From an uncultured Ruminococcus sp. (GTDB lineage Bacteria; Bacillota; Clostridia; Oscillospirales; Ruminococcaceae), in NCBI GenBank assembly GCA_947178195.1, contig CAMWXM010000010.1, positions 1 through 23,525 of the forward strand: DNA of 23,525 nucleotides, in the 5' to 3' direction. A model generated the notes under the pieces. That model saw only the letters and a list, made by a program, of their open reading frames with translations, was not told the origin of the DNA and did not search any database. This document shows positions 13,719-21,304 of the stretch, piece after piece. The translations under genes were made by a program, and so were the position numbers. Within the stretch, counting starts at the first letter, position 1, and each line of letters begins with the position of its first letter.

Positions 13719-14921
13719 TTACCTCGACATACCGGAATCATACATGTTTTCACAAAATATTCCGTATCCTTTCTGAGGGTCGTTTACTAAAACATGAGTT
13801 ACAGCGCCAATTAATTTACCATTCTGGATTATGGGGCTTCCGCTCATTCCCTGGACGATACCACCGGTTTTTGAAAGCAGGTCGCTGTCAGTGACCTTTA
13901 TTATCATATTTTTAGTACCGGTGTTTTTATAATCTATACTTTCGATTTCTATGTCGTAATTATGGGGTCCGGTTTCGTCAATGGTTGTCCTTATCTGTGC
14001 GGGACCTTCCTGTATCTCCTGTTTTAAGCCCATTGGTATGGCTTCTTCACTTTTTACAGGGGCAAACAATTCGCCGAATACGCCGTATTTATTATTGCTG
14101 TATATTATTCCGGAGGAAAGCTTTGATGAAAAATTGCCGTGCAGCTCTCCGGGGCTGCCTTTTGCACCTTTGACTATTTTGTTTATCGTTACATTGGCTG
14201 TTTCTCCGCTGGAAACCGGAATTATTTCGCCGGTATCGCTGTCACATACAGGATGTCCAAGACCGCCAAAACGATTAGTGGCAGGATCGCAGTAGGTAAG
14301 CGTTCCGATACCTGCCATGCTGTCACGTACCCATATGCCCGCTTTATATTTGCTGTCTGATGCAGACATGACCGGGGTCAGGATCGTTTCCTTCTGCTGG
14401 TTATTCTGAATATATACAATATTTATGGCTTTTCCATTTGATTTGGATATTATTTCCTGTATTTCCGAGTTTGACATTACCTGACGACCGTTGGCTGTGA
14501 GAATAACATCGCCTTTTTGAAGCCCGCATTCTTCGGCAGGACACTTCATTCCGCTGTCGGTTTTTACCGTTCCTGTTCCGACGACCATTACTCCTTCCAT
14601 GAGAAGCTTGATGCCGAAGGGTTCTCCTCCTGGAATGAGCATGGGCGTTTCCACTGTTTTGATTTCGACATCTTTTACGGGGATTATGCCGAAAAGTCTC
14701 AGACTGGCTGTTCTTGAAACAGGGATAGTCTGCGCTGAAAATGACTGTACTGCGCTGTCGGGCACTGCGTTTATTGAAAATGCTGTTGTAAGCTCTAACC
14801 TTGCGCCGCTTTCAACATAATAACTGTCAGGTAGATTTATTGCATAATATCCTGAAATTGTGCAGATATTAAAAATAAAAAATACTGCTGATGCAATAAA
14901 AATTTTTAATGTTTTTTTCAT
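13719..14921 (-). CDS. spoIVB: SpoIVB serine peptidase (S55)
   Basis: SpoIVB is made in the forespore and cleaves SpoIVFA to trigger pro-sigma-K processing. The 400-aa protein has an N-terminal membrane anchor (IFIASAVFFIFNICTIS), a PDZ domain (about 100-185: GEPFGIKLLMEGVMVVGTG, AEECGLQKGDVILTANGRQV) and the S55 peptidase domain with His223 in FGGLGHPVCD, an Asp in VTDSDLL (345) and Ser362 in GMSGSPIIQNGKLIGAVTH. I start at the ATG 14921, which follows an AAGGAAAGGA ribosome binding site and gives a proper signal anchor; the longer frame to 14954 begins inside a repeat arm. The gene is divergent from spo0A, unlike the codirectional spoIVB-spo0A pair of Bacillus. Confidence 0.94.
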   Translation of the reverse strand: MKKTLKIFIASAVFFIFNICTISGYYAINLPDSYYVESGARLELTTAFSINAVPDSAVQSFSAQTIPVSRTASLRLFGIIPVKDVEIKTVETPMLIPGGEPFGIKLLMEGVMVVGTGTVKTDSGMKCPAEECGLQKGDVILTANGRQVMSNSEIQEIISKSNGKAINIVYIQNNQQKETILTPVMSASDSKYKAGIWVRDSMAGIGTLTYCDPATNRFGGLGHPVCDSDTGEIIPVSSGETANVTINKIVKGAKGSPGELHGNFSSKLSSGIIYSNNKYGVFGELFAPVKSEEAIPMGLKQEIQEGPAQIRTTIDETGPHNYDIEIESIDYKNTGTKNMIIKVTDSDLLSKTGGIVQGMSGSPIIQNGKLIGAVTHVLVNDPQKGYGIFCENMYDSGMSR

Positions 14922-14937
14922 TTTTTTGTCCTTTCCT

Positions 14938-14958
14938 TTAAGGCAATAACGCACAAAA
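14938..14958 (+). repeat. Palindromic repeat copy C, single arm
   Basis: TTAAGGCA (14938-14945), N4 ATAA, CGCACAAAA (14950-14958), one arm of the family seen at 13660-13712. The expected second arm is not recognisable beyond it. It lies directly upstream of the spoIVB ribosome binding site. The rest of the 350-nt spoIVB/spo0A gap holds the spo0A promoter and no other feature I can support; no confident sigma-G/F site for spoIVB was found. Confidence 0.6.
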
Positions 14959-15243
14959 TCTGCGATAAAAACCTTCTTGATTTATTCTTGCGTCTGTTTA
15001 TAATATTGTCTGTTTCGCACTCTTTTATTAAGGCAATTTTCTGACGGTTTATTTGCATTTTTTTCTTTGCAGTTTATTTATTGATAAATTTTAACATTTC
15101 CGGTAATGGATTCTTATGTAAATTCAAAGCGTCTGACATGGTTTCTCTTTCTGTTTTGTCATCTTTTGAGTTTTGTTCATAAAAAGTTTAGAAGAAATTT
15201 ACAAATAACCCTAAGAAATCCTAAAATGACTTAACATTTGCTA

Positions 15244-15272
15244 TTGATAAATGTGGTTTAATATGGTAATAT
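15244..15272 (+). promoter_or_regulatory. Probable sigma-A promoter of spo0A
   Basis: TTGATA (15244-15249), 17-bp spacer, TAATAT (15267-15272), about 30 nt before the ATG, followed by AGGAGG at 15291-15296. No clear 0A box (TGTCGAA) was spotted next to it. Confidence 0.6.
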
Positions 15273-15303
15273 ATGGAAGTAGAAAAAATCAGGAGGTAGA
15301 ACA

Positions 15304-16071
15304 ATGGTTAACAAAATCAAGGTGTTAATAGGAGATGACAGCGTTGAATACGGTATAACCTGCGCAAGCACTTTGCGGAATATGGGTATGTATGCCGTAA
15401 CAAGACCAAAAGACGGAGGAGTACTGTTTGAGACAATAAAAAATGACAGTCCCGACGTTGTAATAGTAGACGCTATTCTTCCGCATATGGACGCAATAGA
15501 ACTCATTAAGAAGGTTCAGGCGTTAGGCGGCAAGAAGCCTGAGTTTATTGTTACATCCTCATACGATAATCCGTTTATAGAACGCCAGGTCATGCAGAAC
15601 GGTGCGGCATATTTTATGCTTAAACCTTTTGACCTGAACTCGCTTGGCGACAGAATAAATGCCCTTATAGACGGAACTGCTTCTGATGCAGGCGGAAATT
15701 CCTCGGAGGATATGGAAGTTATAGTTACCGAGGTAATTCATCAGTTGGGTGTGCCGGCACATATCAAAGGCTATCACTACTTACGGGAGGCTATTCTGGC
15801 GTCTCTTGACGACAGCGAGCTTCTTGAAAGCGTTACAAAAATGCTTTATCCTGCTGTAGCAAAAAAATTTGAAACTACCTCTTCGAGGGTCGAACGTGCT
15901 ATTCGTCACGCTATCGAAATTGCCTGGGACAGAGGAAATCTCGATACTCTTAATTCATTTTTTGGCTATACGGTAAATACATGCAAGGGCAAGCCTACTA
16001 ATTCTGAGTTTATAGCTCTCATTACCGATAAACTCAGACTTCAGTATAAAGCTGCCCTGAAAAGAGCTTAA
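15304..16071 (+). CDS. spo0A: Sporulation master regulator Spo0A
   Basis: Spo0A is the phosphorylated DNA-binding switch that starts sporulation. The 255-aa protein has a receiver domain (1-125) with D11-D12, phosphoacceptor D56 in VVIVDAILPHMDAIEL, T84 in FIVTSS and K107 in YFMLKPFD. Then a linker and the Spo0A effector domain (about 140-255) with VIHQLGVPAHIKGYHYLREA, LYPAVAKKFETTSSRVERAI and RHAIEIAWDRGN, the recognition-helix region. The canonical TTPSRVERAIRHAIE reads TTSSRVERAIRHAIE here. A strong AGGAGG ribosome binding site lies 7 nt before the ATG at 15304. It is encoded back to back with spoIVB. Confidence 0.97.
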   Translation: MVNKIKVLIGDDSVEYGITCASTLRNMGMYAVTRPKDGGVLFETIKNDSPDVVIVDAILPHMDAIELIKKVQALGGKKPEFIVTSSYDNPFIERQVMQNGAAYFMLKPFDLNSLGDRINALIDGTASDAGGNSSEDMEVIVTEVIHQLGVPAHIKGYHYLREAILASLDDSELLESVTKMLYPAVAKKFETTSSRVERAIRHAIEIAWDRGNLDTLNSFFGYTVNTCKGKPTNSEFIALITDKLRLQYKAALKRA

Positions 16072-16097
16072 CTTACTTTTTTTGAAAAAAAAGTAAG
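16072..16097 (+). terminator. AT-rich hairpin immediately after spo0A
   Basis: CTTACTTTTTTT (16072-16083) pairs with AAAAAAAGTAAG (16086-16097) across a GA turn, a 12-bp stem that begins right after the spo0A stop. It may end spo0A transcription. Its right arm is also the first 7 bases (AAGTAAG) of the tandem repeat that follows. Confidence 0.5.
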
Positions 16098-16360
16098 CAA
16101 AAAAACTTTTATGTCGAGTTTACTTGACTGGAAACGATTTTTAAAGTCCCGTAAAGCAGCTTTAGCCTTAAATTTTAGCTGTGAAGTAAGCAAAAAAACT
16201 TTTATGTCGGGTTTACTTGACTGGAAACAGTTTTTGAAGTCACGTAAAGCAGCTTTTGCCTTAAATTTTAGCTGTGAAGTAAGCAAAAAAATTTTATGTC
16301 GGATTTACTTGATTGGAAATTGTTTTTGAAGTCCCGTAAAGCAGCTTTTACATTAAAAAT
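16091..16360 (+). repeat. 93-bp tandem repeat, almost three copies
   Basis: Units start with AAGTAAGCAAAAAAACTTTT at 16091 and 16184 and, with one base missing, at 16277. Each holds ATGTCGxGTTTACTTGACTG, then GTAAAGCAGCTTT and AAATTTTAGCTGTG. Copies 1 and 2 differ at only a few positions; copy 3 diverges and is cut short near 16355. The period of 93 (31 codons) leaves open frames on both strands, but there is no ribosome binding site and copy 3 is frameshifted, so I take it as non-coding. CAGCT...AGCTG within each unit can pair into a hairpin. Function unknown. Confidence 0.85.
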
Positions 16361-16362
16361 CA

Positions 16363-16410
16363 AAAGCGTCGGTACAAAAAGTATCAGTTACTTTTTTATG
16401 CCGGCGCTTT
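16363..16410 (+). terminator. Long imperfect hairpin closing the repeat block
   Basis: AAAGCG (16363-16368) pairs with CGCTTT (16405-16410); pairing continues through TCGGTA/TGCCGG (with G-T pairs) and AAAAAGTA/TACTTTTTT around a short loop, giving about 19 pairs with one mismatch and one bulge. It could be the real terminator for spo0A read-through or a processed RNA end. No strong T-run follows. Confidence 0.5.
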
Positions 16411-16472
16411 AGCTTATGGAAAAAACAGGGAAATAAAAAATAAAAAGGGTTTATTTTTTTGAAAAAAAGTAG

Positions 16473-16478
16473 TATAAT
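16473..16478 (+). promoter_or_regulatory. Possible -10 box upstream of alr
   Basis: TATAAT at 16473-16478 lies 37 nt before the alr ATG. No good -35 stands at 17 bp (TTTATT is nearest), and a second TATAAT at 16491 also lacks one. The region is very AT-rich, so the exact promoter is uncertain. Confidence 0.35.
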
Positions 16479-16515
16479 AATATGTGGTTATATAATTTGA
16501 AAAGGAGTTTTTATT

Positions 16516-17655
16516 ATGAAACCCTATTTAAAACGTGCTTGGGCTGAAATAAGTCTGGGAGCGCTGGAAGAAAATATAAAAAAAATCAACTCTTTGCTTT
16601 ATGAAAACACAGAGATAATGGCAGTCATAAAGGCGGACGCTTATGGTCACGGCGAAGGAGATATTTTAAAAAAGCTTTGTCAATGCGGCGTCAGGTATTT
16701 TGCCGTATCAAATCTTGATGAAGCGGTCAGCATAAGAAAGCATTGCCCTGACGGAGAGATTCTGATTTTAGGGTATACTCCGCCAGAATATGCTCATGAA
16801 TTGGAAGGAAATAATATTATTCAGGGTGTCTTATCTCTTGAGTATGCCGAGACCCTTAACGCATCGGCGGTAAATAAAATCAGATGCCATATAAAAATAG
16901 ATACGGGTATGGGCAGGATCGGGCTTAAATATTCCGACCCCGAACGCTGTGCAAAGGAAGCTGAAAAAATCATCAGGCTGGATAAAATAAGCGCAGAGGG
17001 TCTGTATACCCATTTTGCGGTTGCCGATTCCCCGGACGATGATGAAAGTGTTGAATACACTAAAAATCAGGCGGATTACATAATTGAAGTATACGACCTG
17101 CTTTGTAAGAAAGGCATTGAGCTGCCGCATCTTCACTTTTTAAACAGCGCAGGTATATGCTATCATAATAATAAGAGAAGCACCCTTGCAAGAGCAGGTA
17201 TTATTATGTATGGACTTTATCCAAACTATCCGGTTGCCCTTCCGGTAAAATTTAAGCCGGTCATGTCCCTTAAAGCGGTAGTATCGCTGGTAAAGCAGAT
17301 GCGTACAGGCGAAAGCATAAGCTACGGCAGAACATACAAAGCTCCCGACAACAACGTTGTTGCCGCAACTGTTACCGTTGGATACGCCGATGGTTATTCA
17401 AGGCTGCTTTCTGGCAAAGCGGAGGTCATTGTGCGTGGAAAACGTTGTCCTGTGATCGGAAGAATATGTATGGATCAGCTTATACTTGACGTTACCGGCG
17501 TTCCGGAGGTAAAGGAAGGCGATATAGTCACCCTAATCGGCAGAGACGGCGATGAGGAAATAACTGCCGATGAGTTGGCATCGCTTTACGGCACTATCGG
17601 TTACGAGGTGGTATGCGGAATCTCTAAAAGAGTTCCGAGAATATATGTTGACTAA
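16516..17655 (+). CDS. alr: Alanine racemase
   Basis: PLP-dependent enzyme making D-alanine for peptidoglycan. The 379-aa protein carries the PLP lysine K39 in MAVIKADAYGHG, the barrel segment CHIKIDTGMGRIGLKY, GLYTHFAVAD, LNSAGICYH, RAGIIMYGLYP, the catalytic tyrosine region GESISYGRTYKAP and GRICMDQLILDVTG, and ends KRVPRIYVD. Domain order is a TIM barrel (about 1-240) and a C-terminal beta domain. The ATG at 16516 follows AAAGGAG. Length is normal. It is the only racemase candidate in the window; spore or growth role cannot be told. Its TAA stop is part of a palindromic repeat (17653-17701). Confidence 0.97.
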   Translation: MKPYLKRAWAEISLGALEENIKKINSLLYENTEIMAVIKADAYGHGEGDILKKLCQCGVRYFAVSNLDEAVSIRKHCPDGEILILGYTPPEYAHELEGNNIIQGVLSLEYAETLNASAVNKIRCHIKIDTGMGRIGLKYSDPERCAKEAEKIIRLDKISAEGLYTHFAVADSPDDDESVEYTKNQADYIIEVYDLLCKKGIELPHLHFLNSAGICYHNNKRSTLARAGIIMYGLYPNYPVALPVKFKPVMSLKAVVSLVKQMRTGESISYGRTYKAPDNNVVAATVTVGYADGYSRLLSGKAEVIVRGKRCPVIGRICMDQLILDVTGVPEVKEGDIVTLIGRDGDEEITADELASLYGTIGYEVVCGISKRVPRIYVD

Positions 17656-17701
17656 AGGCGATCTGCTCAAAGCACAGCTTGTGCATTTGTGCGGTACTGC
17701 C
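17653..17701 (+). repeat. Palindromic repeat copy D, expanded form
   Basis: Left arm TAAAGGCG (17653-17660), N4 ATCT, GCTCAAAG (17665-17672); a 12-nt insert CACAGCTTGTGC (itself a small palindrome); right arm ATTTGTGCG (17685-17693), N4 GTAC, TGCC (17698-17701). It includes the alr stop codon and ends 9 nt before the prfC ribosome binding site. Confidence 0.6.
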
Positions 17702-17723
17702 AGAAATTCAGGAGGTTAAAAGC

Positions 17724-19310
17724 TTGAGAGAATTTATAAATGAAATTAACAGAAGAAGAACATTTGCAATTATTTCTCACCCGGACGCAGGTAAAACGAC
17801 CCTTACCGAAAAGCTGCTTTTATACGGCGGAGCTATAAATCAGGCTGGAGCGGTAAAGGGTAAAAAATCCGACAGACATGCGGTTTCCGACTGGATGGAA
17901 ATTGAAAAACAAAGAGGTATTTCTGTTACCTCTTCGGTTTTGCAGTTTAAATATGACGATTACTGCATAAATATTCTGGATACTCCCGGACATCAGGATT
18001 TTTCGGAGGATACCTACCGTACTCTTATGGCAGCCGATTCTGCGGTAATGGTTATCGACGCTTCAAAGGGTGTTGAAAACCAGACCAGAAAGCTCTTTAA
18101 AGTATGCGTTATGAGAAATATTCCGATTTTTACGTTTATTAATAAAATGGACAGAGAATCTCGTAATCCCTTTGATTTGCTGGAGCAGATCGAAGAGGAG
18201 CTTGGCATTAAAACCTATCCGGTAAACTGGCCTATCGGTTCGGGAAAGGAATTTAAAGGGGTTTACGACCGTGAATCGAAAAAAATAATCAGCTTTTCCG
18301 CTAACGGAAACAGCCGTCAGGCGGACGCTGTGGAAGCGGATCTGAACGACAGTTCCCTTGACAGTCTTATCGGAGCGGAACACCGTGAAACTCTTTTGGA
18401 GGATATTGAACTTTTAGACGGCGCAAGCGAAGAATTTGATATGGAGCTGGTTAGAAAGGGCAAGCTTTCCCCTGTTTTCTTCGGCTCTGCCCTTACAAAT
18501 TTCGGGGTTGAACCCTTTTTGAAAAGCTTCCTTGAAATGACTACTCCACCGCTTTCAAGAGTATGTGTGGAAGGTGAATGCGAACCGACTGATGAGAATT
18601 TTTCGGCATTTGTCTTTAAAATTCAGGCAAATATGAATAAGGCTCATCGTGACCGTGTTACGTTTATGAGGATATGTTCCGGCAAATTTGAAAGAGATAT
18701 GGAGGTTCTACACGTTCAGGGCAACAAAAAAATGCGTCTTTCTCAGCCGCAGCAGATGATGGCTCAGGAAAGAGAAATTATCGACAGCGCATATGCAGGA
18801 GATATTATTGGAGTTTTTGATCCGGGAATTTTTTCCATAGGAGATACTGTCTGCTCTCCCAATAAAAAAATCACCTTTGAGGGTATACCTACCTTTGCGC
18901 CGGAGCATTTTGCAAGAATAAGGCATAAGGACACATTAAAAAGAAAGCAGTTTGTAAAGGGTACTGAGCAAATTGCTCAGGAAGGCGCTATACAGATATT
19001 CAAAGAGCCTTATACCGGTATGGAAGAGGTTATTGTGGGAGTTGTGGGAGTGCTTCAATTTGAAGTGTTTGAACACCGTATGAAAAATGAATATAATGTG
19101 GAAATTATCCGTGAGCCGCTGCCGTACTCATATATAAGATGGATAGACAAGACGCCTGTCGAGCCTAAAGAGTTGCTTATAAGCTCGGACACAAAGCTGG
19201 TTCAGGATTTTAAGGATAATTTTCTGCTGCTTTTTTCAAGCGAATGGAATATAAACTGGGCGCTTGAAAAAAACGAAGGACTTGAACTTTCAGACTTTAA
19301 TAAAGAATAA
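17724..19310 (+). CDS. prfC: Peptide chain release factor 3
   Basis: GTPase that recycles RF1/RF2 from the ribosome. From TTG 17724 the protein is 528 aa, the family's usual size. It shows the P-loop AIISHPDAGKTTLTEKLLLY, switch RGISVTSSVLQF, DTPGHQDFSEDTYRT, NKMDRESRNPFD, and the RF3-specific later domains (RMKNEYNVEIIREPLPYSYI, RWIDKTP). The TTG start is preferred to the ATG at 17679 because GGAGG at 17711-17715 has 8-nt spacing and the extra 15 residues would be encoded by a repeat element. It follows alr by 68 nt and precedes the glycosylase gene with no real gap. Confidence 0.95.
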   Translation: MREFINEINRRRTFAIISHPDAGKTTLTEKLLLYGGAINQAGAVKGKKSDRHAVSDWMEIEKQRGISVTSSVLQFKYDDYCINILDTPGHQDFSEDTYRTLMAADSAVMVIDASKGVENQTRKLFKVCVMRNIPIFTFINKMDRESRNPFDLLEQIEEELGIKTYPVNWPIGSGKEFKGVYDRESKKIISFSANGNSRQADAVEADLNDSSLDSLIGAEHRETLLEDIELLDGASEEFDMELVRKGKLSPVFFGSALTNFGVEPFLKSFLEMTTPPLSRVCVEGECEPTDENFSAFVFKIQANMNKAHRDRVTFMRICSGKFERDMEVLHVQGNKKMRLSQPQQMMAQEREIIDSAYAGDIIGVFDPGIFSIGDTVCSPNKKITFEGIPTFAPEHFARIRHKDTLKRKQFVKGTEQIAQEGAIQIFKEPYTGMEEVIVGVVGVLQFEVFEHRMKNEYNVEIIREPLPYSYIRWIDKTPVEPKELLISSDTKLVQDFKDNFLLLFSSEWNINWALEKNEGLELSDFNKE

Positions 19311-19319
19311 GTGATATTT

Positions 19320-20138
19320 ATGACCTATAAGGTAAATAATAATAATATTGAAATAATTTTGCCCGATTTTGATCTGGACGATACTCTCGACTGCGGTCAG
19401 GCTTTCAGATGGGAAAAAATCGAAAGCGAACACCAATCGGCATACAAAGGTATGTTTCTTGAGCGTTCTCTTACAATTTCACAGGACGGAGATAAATTTA
19501 TTTTTTACAATACATCTGCAGAAGATTTTGAAAAAATATGGATAAAATATTTTGACCTTGAAACAGATTATGGGAAAATCAAAATAAAGCTTTCCGAGGA
19601 CGATGTTCTGTCAAAGGCATGTGAATATGCAGGAGGAATAAGGCTTCTGAATCAGGATTTCTGGGAATGTCTTATTTCCTTTATCATTTCTCAGAATAAT
19701 AATATACCCAGAATAAAAGGTATAATTTCAAGACTTTGTGAGCATTATGACCATTTTCCTCAAGCGTCTGATCTGGCATCGGAAACGCCCGAAAGTCTGA
19801 GCTTTCTCCGTGCCGGATTCAGGGCGAAATATATTATAGACGCCGCCAGGAAAACCGCTTCGGGAGAAATAAATGCCGATAGCATAAAAAATATGGATAT
19901 TGATGACGCCCGTAAAAAGCTTATGACAATAAAAGGGGTAGGTCCTAAGGTTGCGGAATGCGTACTGCTTTTCGGAGCACACCGCACAGAAGCCTTTCCC
20001 ATAGACGTATGGATAAAGCGGGTAATGGAAAAATATTATCCCGACGGACTTCCGCAATGCGCAAAAAATATCGAGGGAATCGCTCAGCAGTACCTTTTTC
20101 ACTACATAAGAACCTGTGACTCTTTACCAGAAAAATAA
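19320..20138 (+). CDS. 8-oxoguanine DNA glycosylase/AP lyase, OGG1 type
   Basis: This base-excision-repair enzyme removes oxidised guanine and nicks the strand. The 272-aa protein has the OGG N-terminal domain (FDLDDTLDCGQAFRWEK, residues 17-33) and the HhH-GPD fold: FWECLISFIISQNNNIPRIK, then MTIKGVGPKVAECVLLFGAH with catalytic Lys210 and FPIDVWIKRVM with Asp229, matching the Lys/Asp pair of human OGG1 and the Clostridium enzyme. I take the ATG at 19320; a GTG at 19311, adjacent to the prfC stop, is possible. Neither has a clear ribosome binding site, so it is probably coupled to prfC translation. Strongly supported family, specificity inferred. Confidence 0.9.
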   Translation: MTYKVNNNNIEIILPDFDLDDTLDCGQAFRWEKIESEHQSAYKGMFLERSLTISQDGDKFIFYNTSAEDFEKIWIKYFDLETDYGKIKIKLSEDDVLSKACEYAGGIRLLNQDFWECLISFIISQNNNIPRIKGIISRLCEHYDHFPQASDLASETPESLSFLRAGFRAKYIIDAARKTASGEINADSIKNMDIDDARKKLMTIKGVGPKVAECVLLFGAHRTEAFPIDVWIKRVMEKYYPDGLPQCAKNIEGIAQQYLFHYIRTCDSLPEK

Positions 20139-20233
20139 ATAAAAATTACCTCTTATATATTTTCACTTTATGCTGATAATATTATTGCCGGCATTTTATT
20201 GAGATACAATAAAAACGGCACGAGGTGACGTAT

Positions 20234-20974
20234 ATGAAAACCACAAAAATTATTACAGCCGCAGCTCTTTCACTTGCAGTCATTCCAACGGTAAACGTTC
20301 AGGCTGAAAGCAGTCAGAAGATGGGATATGGGCAGGGAACAGCAGTAGACGAAAATAATTGTCCCATAGGTGCGGCAGACTTCAATGCTCAACATGGCAA
20401 ATACAACGCATATGCAATGACAAACGACAAAAAAAGAATAATTCTTACCTTCGACCAGGGGTATGAGAACGGTTATACTGCTCCAATATTGGACGTACTG
20501 AAAGAAAAGAATGTAAAAGCAATTTTCTTCCTTACGGGGGATTATGCAAAGAAAGAAGAAACACTTGTAAAACGCATGATTGATGAAGGTCATATACTTG
20601 GAAATCACGGCATGACTCATGCTTCGCTGCCTGAGCTTAATGCAAAGGAATTATCAGAAGAAATAATGAGTCTTCATAACTATGTTTTGGAAAAATATAA
20701 TTATGAAATGCAGTATTTAAGACCTCCATGCGGCGAATATTCGGAAAATATGTTATCAGAATGCAGTAAATTAGGTTATAAAACTTTAATGTGGAGCTTT
20801 GCTTATGTAGACTGGAAAACCGACGCTCAGCCTGAACCCTCTCAGGCTCTTGAAAAAATAGTTTCATCAGCTCACGGCGGAGGAATATATCTGCTCCATT
20901 CCGTTTCAAGTACTAATGCCGCAGTGCTGGGAGACGCTATCGATGGACTTAGAGAAAAAGGATTTGTTCTGTAA
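20234..20974 (+). CDS. pdaA: PdaA-like polysaccharide deacetylase
   Basis: Extracellular or cortex-side deacetylase of the PdaA group, which helps make muramic delta-lactam in spore cortex. The 246-aa protein has a signal peptide (MKTTKIITAAALSLAVIPTV, cleavage after VQA) and a NodB homology domain: LTFDQGYENGYTAPILDVLK with Asp74 (PdaA has FDNGYENGYT), GHILGNHGMTHA with metal ligands His125 and His129, RPPCGEYSENML and IYLLHSVSSTNA. The second Asp of the usual FDDG is Gln here, in line with PdaA where it is Asn. The ATG at 20234 has GAGGTG upstream. A classical terminator follows. Cortex role is inferred from similarity and from spo0A/spoIVB in the region. Confidence 0.88.
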   Translation: MKTTKIITAAALSLAVIPTVNVQAESSQKMGYGQGTAVDENNCPIGAADFNAQHGKYNAYAMTNDKKRIILTFDQGYENGYTAPILDVLKEKNVKAIFFLTGDYAKKEETLVKRMIDEGHILGNHGMTHASLPELNAKELSEEIMSLHNYVLEKYNYEMQYLRPPCGEYSENMLSECSKLGYKTLMWSFAYVDWKTDAQPEPSQALEKIVSSAHGGGIYLLHSVSSTNAAVLGDAIDGLREKGFVL

Positions 20975-21008
20975 ACAAAAAAAGGATGCTGAATGCATCC
21001 TTTTTTGT
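20975..21008 (+). terminator. Intrinsic terminator after pdaA
   Basis: A GGATGC/GCATCC stem flanked by an A-run and a matching T-run (TTTTTTGTTG), loop TGAAT. It begins at the pdaA stop codon and works in both directions. Confidence 0.9.
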
Positions 21009-21144
21009 TGTTTTTGACTACATCTCGGGAAAGCAATATACATAGCATCCTGAGAATTTTTCTTCATTCTATTTAATTAAAAATGTTCTTGCCGATATAT
21101 ATTACGGTGTCTAAATAACAAAACCTTCTTATTACATCTTTTTC

Positions 21145-21198
21145 TATAAATTTAAATACCTTGATTCTTGTATAAGAATCAAGGTATTTAAATTTATA
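21145..21198 (+). repeat. Perfect 25-bp inverted repeat with 4-nt loop
   Basis: The arms 21145-21169 and 21174-21198 are exact reverse complements around GTAT. The stem begins TATAAATTTAAATACCTTG and its apex contains CCTTGATTCTT. It lies alone in the 300-nt gap before the 236-aa gene, whose other content (21011-21144) shows nothing I can identify. It could be a bidirectional terminator, a small-RNA precursor or an operator. Confidence 0.85.
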
Positions 21199-21304
21199 AT
21201 CAGAAAAATTTTCTTAAAAAGTAAAAAATGACTTTATTACAGGCAAAATCAGCCGATAAATATTATAAATAACCATGACCATCTGTTATAGGGAGGAAAT
21301 AATC

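Noticed and set aside
14955..15240. Sigma-G or sigma-F promoter for spoIVB
   Set aside because: No sequence matched both boxes at the right spacing well enough to claim.
16068..16329. Two 72-aa frames on opposite strands through the tandem repeat
   Set aside because: Both follow from the 93-bp (multiple of 3) period. No ribosome binding site, and the third copy is frameshifted, so neither looks coding.
16091..16360. CRISPR array
   Set aside because: Whole 93-bp units are near-identical with no variable spacers, and no cas genes are present.
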